DNA of 64,000 bases from Rhodobacter calidifons (lineage in GTDB: Bacteria; Pseudomonadota; Alphaproteobacteria; Rhodobacterales; Rhodobacteraceae): the NCBI RefSeq assembly GCF_011174775.1, contig NZ_JAANHS010000002.1, forward strand, positions 186,001 through 250,000. The letters run 5' to 3'. This document shows, piece by piece, positions 53,174 to 62,121 of this stretch. The notes under the pieces are model-generated. The model was not told where the DNA came from. It made no database searches and worked only from the letters and a program-made list of their open reading frames with translations. Position 1 is the first letter of the stretch. Each line of letters begins with the position of its first letter. Both the position numbers and the translations under genes were made by a program.

Positions 53174-53962
53174 ATGCCCTTCACCCTTGCCACCTGGAAC
53201 ATCAACTCCATCCGCCTGCGCGAGGCGCTGGTCACGCGGCTGATGGCCGAAGAGGCGCCGGACATCCTCTGCCTTCAGGAATGCAAGTGCCCGGTGGAGC
53301 TGATCCCGATGGAGGGCTTTCGCGCGCTGGGCTACTGCCACATCGTGGCGCGCGGGCAGAAGGGCTATAACGGCGTGGCGATCCTGTCCAAGCTGCCGAT
53401 CACCGATGCAGGCGGCCATGACTTCGCGACCCTGGGTCACGCGCGGCATGTCGCGGCGCGGCTGGACAACGGGGTCACGATCCACAACTTCTATGTCCCC
53501 GCGGGCGGTGACATCCCGGATCGTGAGCAGAACCTCAAGTTCGGCCAGAAGCTCGATTTCCTGATCCAGATGCGCGACCACTTCCACGCCGACCGGCCGG
53601 AAAAGGCGATCCTGGTGGGCGATCTGAACATCGCGCCCCGCGAGGATGACGTCTGGGACCACAAGGCGCTCTTGAAGATCGTCAGCCACACGCCGATCGA
53701 AGTCGAGCATCTGGGCCAGGCGATGGACTCAGGCCGTTGGGTTGACGTGACCCGGCAGGACATTCCGCAGGGGAGGCTTTACAGCTGGTGGAGCTATCGC
53801 AGCCCCGACTGGGACGGGGCCGACAAGGGCCGCAGGCTCGACCATATCTGGGCCACCCCCGATATCTCCGGCGCGGCCCATGGCAGCCGCATCCTGCGCC
53901 CGGTGCGGGGGTGGGAGCAGCCGTCGGACCACGTCCCGGTCTTCGCGACGTTTGATCTGTAG
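53174..53962 (+). CDS. xth: Exodeoxyribonuclease III
   Basis: A 262-residue Xth/ExoA AP endonuclease of base-excision repair. Motifs: ATWNINSIRLR (metal-binding Asn), LCLQECK (catalytic Glu), GYNGVAILSK, LVGDLNIAPREDD, and the C-terminal RRLDHIWATPD and PSDHVPVFATF (catalytic Asp-His). GGAGA lies upstream of ATG 53174. Its stop is immediately followed by a double-hairpin repeat shared with the convergent tlpA-like gene. Confidence 0.95.
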   Translation: MPFTLATWNINSIRLREALVTRLMAEEAPDILCLQECKCPVELIPMEGFRALGYCHIVARGQKGYNGVAILSKLPITDAGGHDFATLGHARHVAARLDNGVTIHNFYVPAGGDIPDREQNLKFGQKLDFLIQMRDHFHADRPEKAILVGDLNIAPREDDVWDHKALLKIVSHTPIEVEHLGQAMDSGRWVDVTRQDIPQGRLYSWWSYRSPDWDGADKGRRLDHIWATPDISGAAHGSRILRPVRGWEQPSDHVPVFATFDL

Positions 53963-53966
53963 GACC

Positions 53967-54008
53967 AAATCTTTTCGAAAAGATTTGCAAATTCCTTCGA
54001 AGGAATTT
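53967..54008. repeat. Double-hairpin element (family C), copy 2
   Basis: Two perfect 20-bp palindromes, AAATCTTTTCGAAAAGATTT (53967-53986) and AAATTCCTTCGAAGGAATTT (53989-54008), joined by GC. Same design as 6393-6434 (core TTTTCGAAAA, then CCTTCGAAGG). It lies between the xth stop and the stop of the convergent tlpA-like gene, so it is probably a bidirectional terminator. Confidence 0.9.
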
Positions 54009-54009
54009 G

Positions 54010-54549
54010 TCAGAACCCCGCCACCAGCGCCGCCATGATCGCCCTGGCGCTGTCACTGTCCCATTCGGCATCCCCGATCAGCCGGCCGACTTCCTGGCCT
54101 TCGGGGTTCAGGATCACGGTGACCGGCAGGCCCATCACATGCATCGCCCGCGCCAGATCGGATTTCGGATCGCGCAGGATCGGCAGGCCCTTCACCTCTG
54201 CCTGCTCAAAGAATCGCCGGATCCCCTCCACCGCATTGCGCCCGGTCGCCACGGGCACCACCGCAATCTCGGGCATCGCCGCCTGAAGCCGGTCCAGCGA
54301 GGGCATCTCTTGCCGGCAGGGCGCGCACCAGGTGGCCCAGAAGTTCAGCACCACCCATTTGCCGCGATAGTCGGCAAGGGAATGTGCCGCATCCTCTGCG
54401 TCCAGAAGCACGGCCTCGGGCACCGGCACCGGGGCTTCGTGCAGCATCAGCTTCTTCATGTCGCCGTCGCGCAGGGCAGCCACGTCGGACAAGCCCGGAT
54501 TTGCACCGATCAGGAAGGCCGTGTAGAGGACGACCAGCAATTTCCGCAC
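54010..54549 (-). CDS. TlpA-like thiol:disulfide oxidoreductase
   Basis: A 179-residue membrane-anchored or periplasmic thioredoxin-like protein. It has a short N-terminal hydrophobic segment ([18 protein letters not shown]) and the redox motif [14 protein letters not shown] (Cys-x-x-Cys), followed by [14 protein letters not shown] with the cis-proline. It likely reduces periplasmic disulfides, for example for cytochrome c or oxidase assembly. A GTG at 54549 with GGAG eight bases upstream gives the best start. An ATG at 54576 would overlap the divergent argH ATG by two bases. Confidence 0.86.
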   Translation of the reverse strand: MRKLLVVLYTAFLIGANPGLSDVAALRDGDMKKLMLHEAPVPVPEAVLLDAEDAAHSLADYRGKWVVLNFWATWCAPCRQEMPSLDRLQAAMPEIAVVPVATGRNAVEGIRRFFEQAEVKGLPILRDPKSDLARAMHVMGLPVTVILNPEGQEVGRLIGDAEWDSDSARAIMAALVAGF

Positions 54550-54574
54550 GCTTCTCACTCCAAAGGCTACGCCC

Positions 54575-55978
54575 ATGTCCGACCCCCGCGACCCGAAATC
54601 CGCCAACACGATGTGGGGCGGGCGCTTCGCCGAAGGTCCCAGCGCGATCATGACGGCGATCAACGCCTCGATCGGCTTCGACCAGCGGCTCTACGCCCAG
54701 GACATCGCGGGCAGCCGGGCCCATGCAGCCATGCTGGCCGCGCAAGGCATCATCTCTTCTAAGGACGCCGAGGCGATCGGGGAAGGGCTGCTCGCGATCT
54801 TGTCAGAGATCGAGGCCGGAAACTTCCCCTTCACCCCCGATCTGGAAGACATCCACCTGAACATCGAGGCCCGCCTGACCGAACGGATCGGCGAGGCGGG
54901 CAAGCGCCTGCACACCGCGCGCAGCCGCAACGACCAGGTCGCGGTGGACTTCCGGCTCTGGGTCCGCGACCAGTGCGATCAGGCCATCGCCGGGCTGACC
55001 GGGCTGATGCGCGCCTTCCTGGCGCAGGCCGAGGCCGGGGCGGATTGGGTGATGCCCGGCTTCACCCATCTCCAGACCGCCCAGCCCGTCACCTGGGGCC
55101 ACCACATGATGGCCTATGTCGAGATGTTCGCCCGCGACCGCAGCCGGTTTCAGGATGCCCGCAACCGGATGAACGAATGCCCGCTTGGGGCTGCGGCGCT
55201 GGCCGGAACCTCGTTCCCCATCGACCGGCACATGACCGCCAGGGCGCTGGGTTTCGACCGGCCCACGGCGAACAGCCTCGATTCCGTCTCCGACCGCGAC
55301 TTCGCGCTGGAATTCCTTGCGGCCGCCTCGATCTGCGCCATGCACCTGTCCCGGTTCGCCGAGGAACTGGTGATCTGGTCCTCGGCCCAGTTCCGCTTCG
55401 TGCGGCTGTCGGATCGCTGGACCACGGGCTCCTCGATCATGCCGCAGAAGAAGAACCCGGACGCGGCGGAACTCCTCCGCGCCAAGCTGGGGCGCATCCT
55501 CGGGGCCACGGTGGCGCTGTTCACCGTGATGAAGGGCCTGGCGCTGACCTATTCCAAGGACATGCAGGAGGACAAGGAACAGGTCTTCGACGCCGCCGAC
55601 AGCCTGATGCTGGGCCTGGCCGCGATGACCGGGATGGTCAGCGACATGACCGCCAACCGCGAGGTGCTGAAGGCCGCCGCCGCGTCGGGCTTTTCCACCG
55701 CGACCGACCTGGCCGACTGGCTGGTCAAGGCATTGGGCCTGCCGTTCCGCGAGGCGCATCATGTCACCGGCGCGCTGGTGGCGATGGCCGAACGCAAGGG
55801 CTGCGACCTGCCTGACCTGACGCTGGAGCAGATGCAGTCGGTCCATGCGGGAATCACCGCCGACGTGTTCGGCGTCCTTGGCGTTGAAAACTCGGTCCGC
55901 AGCCGCACCTCTTACGGCGGCACCGCGCCGGATCAGGTCCGCGCCCAGATCGCGCGCTGGCAAAAGGCGCTGGGGTGA
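54575..55978 (+). CDS. argH: Argininosuccinate lyase
   Basis: A 467-residue enzyme of the fumarase/aspartase superfamily that splits argininosuccinate into arginine and fumarate, the last step of arginine synthesis. Signature [12 protein letters not shown] is at about residue 288, with early [16 protein letters not shown] and central [13 protein letters not shown] motifs. Divergent from the tlpA-like gene and followed by two tiny lipoprotein genes on the same strand. Confidence 0.97.
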   Translation: MSDPRDPKSANTMWGGRFAEGPSAIMTAINASIGFDQRLYAQDIAGSRAHAAMLAAQGIISSKDAEAIGEGLLAILSEIEAGNFPFTPDLEDIHLNIEARLTERIGEAGKRLHTARSRNDQVAVDFRLWVRDQCDQAIAGLTGLMRAFLAQAEAGADWVMPGFTHLQTAQPVTWGHHMMAYVEMFARDRSRFQDARNRMNECPLGAAALAGTSFPIDRHMTARALGFDRPTANSLDSVSDRDFALEFLAAASICAMHLSRFAEELVIWSSAQFRFVRLSDRWTTGSSIMPQKKNPDAAELLRAKLGRILGATVALFTVMKGLALTYSKDMQEDKEQVFDAADSLMLGLAAMTGMVSDMTANREVLKAAAASGFSTATDLADWLVKALGLPFREAHHVTGALVAMAERKGCDLPDLTLEQMQSVHAGITADVFGVLGVENSVRSRTSYGGTAPDQVRAQIARWQKALG

Positions 55979-56028
55979 CGGCCGCAACCGGCGGTGCTAA
56001 CCTGCCGCCACCGATCAGGGAGATGACG

Positions 56029-56181
56029 ATGAAAGCCCTGCTGCTTCCCGCGCTTCTGGTTCTTGCGGCCTGCCAGGACCCGATGCTGACCACCAACATG
56101 ACCTTCGGCGCCAACGGAGTGTCGGTAAGCCCCGCCCTGTCCGGCAAGGTCGGCGGTGCGACCGTCACGATCGAGGATTGA
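56029..56181 (+). CDS. Small lipoprotein downstream of argH
   Basis: A 50-residue protein with a short signal and lipobox (LLPALLVLAAC), mature part CQDPMLTTNMTFGANGVSVSP.... AGGGAG upstream favours ATG 56029 over 56023. Function unknown. It precedes a second, even smaller lipoprotein gene by 5 bases, and all follow argH, so they are probably co-transcribed with it. Confidence 0.65.
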   Translation: MKALLLPALLVLAACQDPMLTTNMTFGANGVSVSPALSGKVGGATVTIED

Positions 56182-56186
56182 GCGTG

Positions 56187-56315
56187 ATGATGCCCCGTGT
56201 GCTGTGCATCGCCTGCCTGATCCTGGCCGCCTGCGGCGCGGATGGCCCGCCCGAGCCGCCCTCGCGCGGGGCTGCGCTTTCGGGCGAGGTCAAGGTCGGC
56301 GCGGTGTTCAGATGA
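56187..56315 (+). CDS. Very small lipoprotein (42 residues)
   Basis: ATG at 56187 opens MMPRVLCIACLILAACGADGPPEPP..., a signal sequence with lipobox LAAC (Cys16) followed by a proline-rich stub ending [10 protein letters not shown]. Its TGA at 56313-56315 overlaps the ATG of the DUF2834 gene (ATGA), which together with the lipobox argues that it is a genuine gene. It may be a minimal anchor or a lysis-type peptide; no function is known. Confidence 0.6.
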   Translation: MMPRVLCIACLILAACGADGPPEPPSRGAALSGEVKVGAVFR

Positions 56316-56620
56316 CCCCGCTTCGGTTTGCCTATCTGGCCCTTGCCCTCTGGGGCGCGGTGCATCCGATGTACTGGTTCCTGACCTACATGCGCGAGAC
56401 GGGGACCGGCCTTGGCGGGCTGATCGACGCCTGGTACGTCAATGCCTCGACCACCGGCCTGACCTGGGATCTGACCATCGCCGCCATCGCCCTGACGGTC
56501 TGGGTCCTGGCCGAAAGCGCCAGCCGGCGCGACTGGCTGGGCCTGCTGGCCATCCCCGCAACCTTCGGCATCGGGGTCAGCTGCGGGCTGCCCCTGTATC
56601 TGTTCCTGCGCTCGCGCCCC

Positions 56621-56632
<12 letters not shown>
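56312..56632 (+). CDS. DUF2834 small membrane protein
   Basis: A 106-residue protein with three predicted membrane segments (about 5-25, 46-66 and 75-97), matching DUF2834. Function unknown. Coupled to the lipoprotein gene before it by an ATGA overlap. Its last 12 bases overlap the 3' end of the convergent ABC ATPase gene. Confidence 0.82.
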
Positions 56633-57379
<747 letters not shown>

Positions 57380-57382
57380 CTG

Positions 57383-58378
57383 CTACTCCGCCGCCCGGGC
57401 AAGGGGTTCGATCTGCAAAAGGCCGCCCGGGCCGATGCGCACCGGCTCGGGGTCCATGATGTAACCGCCGAAACTCGCCTTGCCGCTGTCGGAAAACCCC
57501 AGGATCACCAGACCCTGCGGGCCATCCACGATGCGGGCGGCATAGCGGCGGCAGGGCTCGGCCCCGTCAAGGAAGGCACCCGGCGCGATGCGCCAGGGGC
57601 CGCGCGGATGATCGGCGATCAGGTAGTGGCTGCCGGTGACCGGGGCCTGCGGGTTGTCGCGGCGGTATTGTTCGGACCAGTGGATAGAGAAGGTGCAGAA
57701 CAGGCAGTACCAGTGCCTGCCCGCCTGAAACACCTGCGGCACCTCCAGCTGACCGAAGCCGCCGTGAAACACCGGGGGCAGCAGGGTCCAGCTCATCAGG
57801 TCGGGAGAGGTGGCAAAGCCGATCGCTCCGCCGGCGTTGGGTTCGGGAACGCCCGGCACGCGGGCGGTGAAATACATCAGCCAGCCCTTGCCCTCGGGGT
57901 CCTTCATCACCCAGGGGTCACGCATCGCGCGGTCGTGCCAGTGGCCGATGGCGTGGTCCTTCTCGTAGCAGTCGGCGTTCGGCCCGGTCAGGTCCAGGGC
58001 CAGCCCGTCGCCCACACGGGTCCAGTTGTGCAGGTCGGTGGAGGTCGCATGGCCGATCCGCTGATACAGCGACTGCTCGGCCAGGCAGGTGCCGGTGTAG
58101 AACAGATGCCACAGCCCGTCGTCGCCCCTGACCACCGATGCGGTCCAGGTCGTGCTGTCGTCCCAGGCGGCGCCGTTCCTTTGCGGCTCGAACGTCGTGC
58201 CCATGTCGGTCCAGTTGACCAGATCCTTCGACACCGCATGGCGCTGGGTCGCGTTCAGATGCCGCGCATCGGGGTCGCCCAACGACTTCGGCGCTTGCAG
58301 GAAATAGCCGTGCCAGATGTCGCCGTCCCGGACATACCAGCTGTCCCAGAACCAGAGATCCTTGTGTTTGAACGCCAT
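57383..58378 (-). CDS. GH32-like five-bladed beta-propeller glycosidase
   Basis: A 331-residue protein with the repeated 'S.DL..W' blades of GH32/GH43/GH68 propellers (SKDLVNWTDMG, STDLHNWTRVG, SPDLMSWTLLP), an N-terminal WFWDSWYVRDGDIWHGYFLQAP and an RDPWV motif (about residue 150) that usually supplies the transition-state Asp. It presumably acts on a fructoside or related sugar. GGAG precedes ATG 58378, eleven bases after the stop of a permease remnant, showing that it was part of a sugar ABC operon. The gene itself looks intact. Confidence 0.75.
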   Translation of the reverse strand: MAFKHKDLWFWDSWYVRDGDIWHGYFLQAPKSLGDPDARHLNATQRHAVSKDLVNWTDMGTTFEPQRNGAAWDDSTTWTASVVRGDDGLWHLFYTGTCLAEQSLYQRIGHATSTDLHNWTRVGDGLALDLTGPNADCYEKDHAIGHWHDRAMRDPWVMKDPEGKGWLMYFTARVPGVPEPNAGGAIGFATSPDLMSWTLLPPVFHGGFGQLEVPQVFQAGRHWYCLFCTFSIHWSEQYRRDNPQAPVTGSHYLIADHPRGPWRIAPGAFLDGAEPCRRYAARIVDGPQGLVILGFSDSGKASFGGYIMDPEPVRIGPGGLLQIEPLARAAE

Positions 58379-58388
58379 AGCGGACTCC

Positions 58389-58481
58389 TCAGCCCTTCAC
58401 GCCGGTCGAGGCGATCGACGCGATGCAGGCTTTCTGCGGGTAAAGGTAGAAGGCAAGGACGGGGACGGTGATTAGGTGTTC
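58389..58481 (-). pseudogene. C-terminal stub of a carbohydrate ABC permease
   Basis: The frame ending at 58389 reads ...PVLAFYLYPQKACIASIASTGVKG-stop. MalG-type sugar permeases typically end with a helix followed by '..Q+..v.Gia.tGvKG'. Only about 28 codons are recognisable; upstream sequence is unrelated and belongs to an RbsC-like remnant on the other strand. It is thus the broken end of the permease gene that once preceded the GH32-like and ATPase genes. Confidence 0.7.
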
Positions 58482-58494
58482 GATCCCACGGTTT

Positions 58495-59058
58495 AATGGT
58501 GCGATCCTGTTCCTTCCGTTCCTCCTGCCGAACACCTTCCCGACGCTCCTCAACCTCCGCTCCATCCTTTCGGACAAGGCGATCTTCGCGCTTCCCTCCC
58601 TCGCTGCGGTTCTTCCGATGGTCGCGGGACGCATCGACCTGACCGGGGGCTACGGCATCGTCCTCTGGCACAGCCTCACGATCAGCCTGCTGAACCTCGA
58701 CGGACTCCCCTCGCCAATCGCTGTCTGCATCGTCCGGATCATTGGCACCATCTTCGGGGCGCTCAACGGCCTTCTCGTCGAGGTCGCCCGCATCGACAGC
58801 TTCATCGCCACGCCGGGAACCGACACGATCCTCTGCGCCCTTGCCCTCCGGCACAGCGGGGGCGCCAGAGGGTCTGCCAGCTTCCCGATGCCTTCTGCAC
58901 GATCATAGACCCCTTCTTCCCCGGCCTGCCGAACACCGCTTTCGTCCTCCTGGCCATCACCCTGATCCTCCGGGTCGTGCCCGACTACGCCCCCATCGGC
59001 CGCTGTCTCCATGCCATCGGCGCCAACCAGCGCGCGGCGGAACGGCTTTGCGGGTGAT
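58495..59058 (+). pseudogene. Frameshifted remnant of an RbsC-type sugar/inositol ABC permease
   Basis: The first frame reads LRSILSDKAIFALPSLAAVLPMVAGRIDLTGGYGIVLWHSLTISLL...LNGLLVEVARIDSFIATPGTDTI, clearly RbsC-family. At the G-run 58858-58862 one base appears missing: the frame moves, and the next part reads GRQRVCQLPDAFCTIID...LAITLILRVVPDYAPIGRCLHAIGANQRAAERLCG, ending at TGA 59056-59058. Its N-terminus and last helices are absent. Cys and Arg replacements at odd places suggest long decay. Beside inositol genes, it may once have been an inositol permease (IatP-like). Confidence 0.82.
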
Positions 59059-59310
59059 GGCTCGGAAGCCGCCTTCCAGAGCCTTCGCAGCGGCCAGTAT
59101 CCGGCCGTGACCGTCGCCGAGCCCCTGACCCCCCCGGGCTGGCAGCTGGTCGACAAGCTGAACCGGGCCATCCGGGGTCAGCCCTGCTCTGGCTACATCC
59201 CCCCCTGCGCGCTGGTGACCGAGGAAGCCCTTCGGGCACCGAAGGCAAAGTCTGCGACCCGGACAACGGCCACCGCGAGGCTGATGCCGCCATCCGGGGC
59301 AGGACAGACA
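59054..59310 (+). pseudogene. C-terminal remnant of an RbsB-type sugar-binding protein
   Basis: Directly joined to the permease remnant, the frame reads AAFQSLRSGQYPAVTVAEPL, then GWQLVDKLNRAIRGQPCSGYIPP, the C-terminal lobe of periplasmic sugar-binding proteins. After about 59235 the frame changes again, to ...GKVCDPDNGHREADAAIRG, matching the usual 'dpdngYrdaYrkiWg' end. Hence at least one deletion fused it to the permease, and there is a further frameshift. No start codon or signal sequence remains. Confidence 0.75.
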
Positions 59311-59313
59311 TCC

Positions 59314-59341
59314 AGCGCCGGCGGGACCCTTCGCCGGCGCT
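59314..59341. terminator. Hairpin at the end of the transporter remnant / aldolase gene
   Basis: AGCGCCGGC-N10-GCCGGCGCT (59314-59341), a perfect 9-bp stem directly against the stop codon of the convergent aldolase gene. It probably once terminated the binding-protein transcript and may serve the aldolase operon. No T-run. Confidence 0.6.
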
Positions 59342-60176
59342 ACACCCGGTTTGACGCCCCCATGCCCCGGAACACCGCCCGCGCCGCCTCCGTCACCGGC
59401 TCCTCCGTGTCGCGCAGGATGGCAATCCGGTCGAACCGCGCCGGGTCGCGGGCGACCGCCTCGCGCAGCGCCGCGCCGAAGGCCATGCGCAACTCCGTTC
59501 CGACGTTGAACTTGGCGATCCGCGACCCCGCCGCCAGCATCGCGCGCTGATCCACCGGCACCCCCGACCCGCCATGGATCACCAGCGGCACATCCGTCAC
59601 CGCCTCGATCCGCCTGATCAGCGCCAGGTCCAGCCCCTGACCCGCGTCCTGCTGCAAATGGACATTGCCCACCGACACCGCCAGCGCATCCACACCCGTC
59701 TCGCGCGCGAACCGCGCCGCCTCATCCGGGTCGGTCCCGGTCGAGGCCTTGCCCCCGGCATAGCCGACGACACCAAGCTCCCCCTCGCAGGACAGCCCCG
59801 CCGCATGGGCCAGCGCCGCGACCTCTGCCGTCAGGTGGATGTTCTGCTCCAGCGGCAAAGCCGACCCGTCGATCATCACCGAGGTGAACCCCGCCGCAAT
59901 CGCCGCACGGGCGTCCCCCACCGTCAGCCCATGGTCCAGATGCGCCACCACCGGCACCGAGGCGGCTTCCCCCAAAGCCCGGAACATCGCCCCCCAGACC
60001 GCCACCGGCATATGCGCCCGCGCCCCCGGTCCTGCCTGCAGGATCAGCGGAGCCCGCTCTGCCTCGGCCGCCCGGACATAGGCCCGCGCGTCCTCCCAGC
60101 CAAGGCACACCAGCCCCGGCACGGCGTAACCGTCCCTCAGGGCAGGCCCCAGCACCTCTGCCAGCGTGGCGATCAT
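59340..60176 (-). CDS. Class II aldolase of the inositol operon (IolJ-like)
   Basis: A 278-residue class II fructose-bisphosphate aldolase family protein. Zinc ligands are recognisable in VVAHLDHG (catalytic Asp and His), the GELG loop, VSVGNVHL and VIHGGSGV. In inositol degradation the IolJ type cleaves 2-deoxy-5-keto-D-gluconate 6-phosphate, the product of IolC, to DHAP and malonate semialdehyde. The tight link to iolB and iolC (4-base overlap with iolB) points to that role rather than glycolysis. Confidence 0.82.
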   Translation of the reverse strand: MIATLAEVLGPALRDGYAVPGLVCLGWEDARAYVRAAEAERAPLILQAGPGARAHMPVAVWGAMFRALGEAASVPVVAHLDHGLTVGDARAAIAAGFTSVMIDGSALPLEQNIHLTAEVAALAHAAGLSCEGELGVVGYAGGKASTGTDPDEAARFARETGVDALAVSVGNVHLQQDAGQGLDLALIRRIEAVTDVPLVIHGGSGVPVDQRAMLAAGSRIAKFNVGTELRMAFGAALREAVARDPARFDRIAILRDTEEPVTEAARAVFRGMGASNRV

Positions 60177-61012
60177 CTGAACTTGGCCACCATGTCCATG
60201 ATCCCCGGGATCGTCTGCACCTGCGCCGCATGGGTCGGCTGGAAGTACTGCTTCAGACTGCGCTGCGACTGCCCGCCCAGGATGGTGAAATAGTACATCT
60301 CATACCCCGGCAGCGCGCAGCAGGGGTGATAGCCCTTGTCGATCAGCACGGTGGACCGGTTCATGATGTGGTACGCATCCCCCGGCTCGTTATCCACCCG
60401 CTGCAACATCTGGAGCCCCGAGCCATAATCGGGCCGGAAGCGGAAATTGTAGCACTCGTCATGCCGCGTCTCCTCCGGCAGGCGGTCGGTGTCATGCTTG
60501 TGCGACGGAAACCCCGACCACCCCCCCGCGCCCACGGTGAACAGCTCACTCACCAGAAGCCGCCCCACCCGGTCGTGATACCTGGTCCCCAGGATATGCT
60601 TGATCTTCCGGTGAGTCTTCGTCTCGTCCGACCCGTATTGCACCACATCCAGATCGCCCGAACGCACCGCAAAGGGGCTCAGCGCCTCGTCGAACTTCGC
60701 CCCCGCGACAAAGCACTCCGTCGCCGTCCGCGCCGTGATCCGCGTGCCGGTGCCACTGGGCACATAAACCCCCTCCGGCTCTCCATCCCAGACATCGACG
60801 CCCCGGTTGCCGATATCGGCAAAGACCTCGCCCCCGACCTCTACCTTCACCGTTCCCGTCGCCGGGACCACGCAGGTCTCGTAGCCCGGGGTGCGATAGT
60901 CGAAATGCTCGCCGGGTTTCAGCCGGACGATGTTGAAATAGACCAGCGGGACCAAGGGATCGTCCCGATCGACGATGGCGCGGTTCCGGTTGTCATGGGG
61001 GGGGATGTGCAT
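60173..61012 (-). CDS. iolB: 5-deoxy-glucuronate isomerase
   Basis: A 279-residue double cupin (KduI/IolB family) converting 5-deoxy-D-glucuronate to 2-deoxy-5-keto-D-gluconate. Motifs: LKPGEHFDYRTPGYETCVVPATGTVKVEVGG, SGFPSHKHDTDRLPEETRHDECYNFRF (metal-binding His/Glu) and YHPCCALPGYEMYYFTILGG. Overlaps the aldolase gene by 4 bases and follows iolC after 11 bases. Confidence 0.94.
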   Translation of the reverse strand: MHIPPHDNRNRAIVDRDDPLVPLVYFNIVRLKPGEHFDYRTPGYETCVVPATGTVKVEVGGEVFADIGNRGVDVWDGEPEGVYVPSGTGTRITARTATECFVAGAKFDEALSPFAVRSGDLDVVQYGSDETKTHRKIKHILGTRYHDRVGRLLVSELFTVGAGGWSGFPSHKHDTDRLPEETRHDECYNFRFRPDYGSGLQMLQRVDNEPGDAYHIMNRSTVLIDKGYHPCCALPGYEMYYFTILGGQSQRSLKQYFQPTHAAQVQTIPGIMDMVAKFR

Positions 61013-61023
61013 CGGATGTCCCT

Positions 61024-62001
61024 TCAGGCACTTGGGCCGGGGTGGGTGGTTAGAAAATCGTCAAGCTCCGGCAGATCCGGCATCGCCGGGGCGCAGCCGA
61101 CCCGCGCCACCACCATCGCCGCCGCTGCCGAGCCGCGCAGCACGGCGGCCTTCACCGGCAGGCCCGAAGCCAGGCCCGCAAGGAAAGCGCCAAGGAAACT
61201 GTCCCCGGCCCCGGTCGGTTTCAGCGCCCGCGTCGGGTAGATGCCGGTCGCAAACTCGCCCTCGCGGGTGATCGTGACCGCCCCCTTCTCGCCCATCTTG
61301 TAGACGACGACCTGCGCCCCCTCGGCCACCAACTCACGCGCCTTGTCCAGACCACGGTCGGGATGCCCGGCCATGAAGCCGAACTCGACATCATTGCCGA
61401 CGATCACATCGCACAGGGCCGCCGCGCGGGAATAGGTCTCGGCGGCGACCGCAGCCGAAGGCCAGGAATAGGGCCGGTAATCCACGTCGAAGACCAGGGG
61501 CAGCCCGGCAGCCCGCGCCAGATCGAAGGCCCGGAACGCCGCCGACCTTGAAGGTTCCGCCGCCAGCACCGTCCCCGTGGTGACCAGCGCCGAGAACTTC
61601 GCGTAATCCACCGCCTCGACATCCGCCGCGACCATCGCGAAATCCGCCGCACCGTTGCGGTAGATCACCGACTGGCAGTCCTCGACCCGCGTCTCCACCA
61701 CCGCCAAAGAGTTGCGCGCCTCGCCGCCCTCGACCCGCACCAGCGTCCGGTCCACGCCATAGCCGTCCAGCTGCGCCAGACAGAACCGCCCCACCGCATC
61801 GTCCGACACCCGCGTCAGCAGCGCCGCCTTGCAGCCCTGCCTGACCAGCGCCACCGCGATATTGGCCGAGGACCCGCCCAGATGCGCGACGAACCGGCTT
61901 GCCTCCTCGATCCGCGTGCCCGCAGGATCGGCGTACAGGTCCATCCCGGCCCGGCCGATGACCAGAAAGTTCCGTCCCCTCAGCCGTTCCAGCTCTGCCA
62001 T
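61024..62001 (-). CDS. iolC: 5-dehydro-2-deoxygluconokinase
   Basis: A 325-residue PfkB-family sugar kinase. N-terminal FLVIGRAGMDLYADP, the GGSSANIAVALVRQG dimer/substrate motif and the C-terminal GAGDSFLGAFLAGL with the catalytic Asp are present. It phosphorylates 2-deoxy-5-keto-D-gluconate. First gene of the minus-strand iolC-iolB-aldolase operon. Start ATG 62001; the 120 bases upstream form the divergent promoter region with a palindromic operator. Confidence 0.92.
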   Translation of the reverse strand: MAELERLRGRNFLVIGRAGMDLYADPAGTRIEEASRFVAHLGGSSANIAVALVRQGCKAALLTRVSDDAVGRFCLAQLDGYGVDRTLVRVEGGEARNSLAVVETRVEDCQSVIYRNGAADFAMVAADVEAVDYAKFSALVTTGTVLAAEPSRSAAFRAFDLARAAGLPLVFDVDYRPYSWPSAAVAAETYSRAAALCDVIVGNDVEFGFMAGHPDRGLDKARELVAEGAQVVVYKMGEKGAVTITREGEFATGIYPTRALKPTGAGDSFLGAFLAGLASGLPVKAAVLRGSAAAAMVVARVGCAPAMPDLPELDDFLTTHPGPSA

Positions 62002-62070
62002 CCCGCGCTCCACCCCCGCCCGCAGCCCCACAGAGGGACTTGCGCGCCTTCAAAGGCCACGATACAACTT

Positions 62071-62086
62071 TTGCAACCGGTTGCAA
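62071..62086. promoter_or_regulatory. LacI-family operator in the divergent iol promoter region
   Basis: TTGCAACCGGTTGCAA is a perfect 16-bp palindrome with a central CG, the typical form of LacI/GalR-type operators. It lies 70 bases upstream of iolC and 36 bases before the dehydrogenase gene, so one repressor could control both directions. No LacI gene is in the window. Confidence 0.75.
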
Positions 62087-62121
62087 CACCAACGGCACAT
62101 GCCGCCGGGCAGGACCATGAC

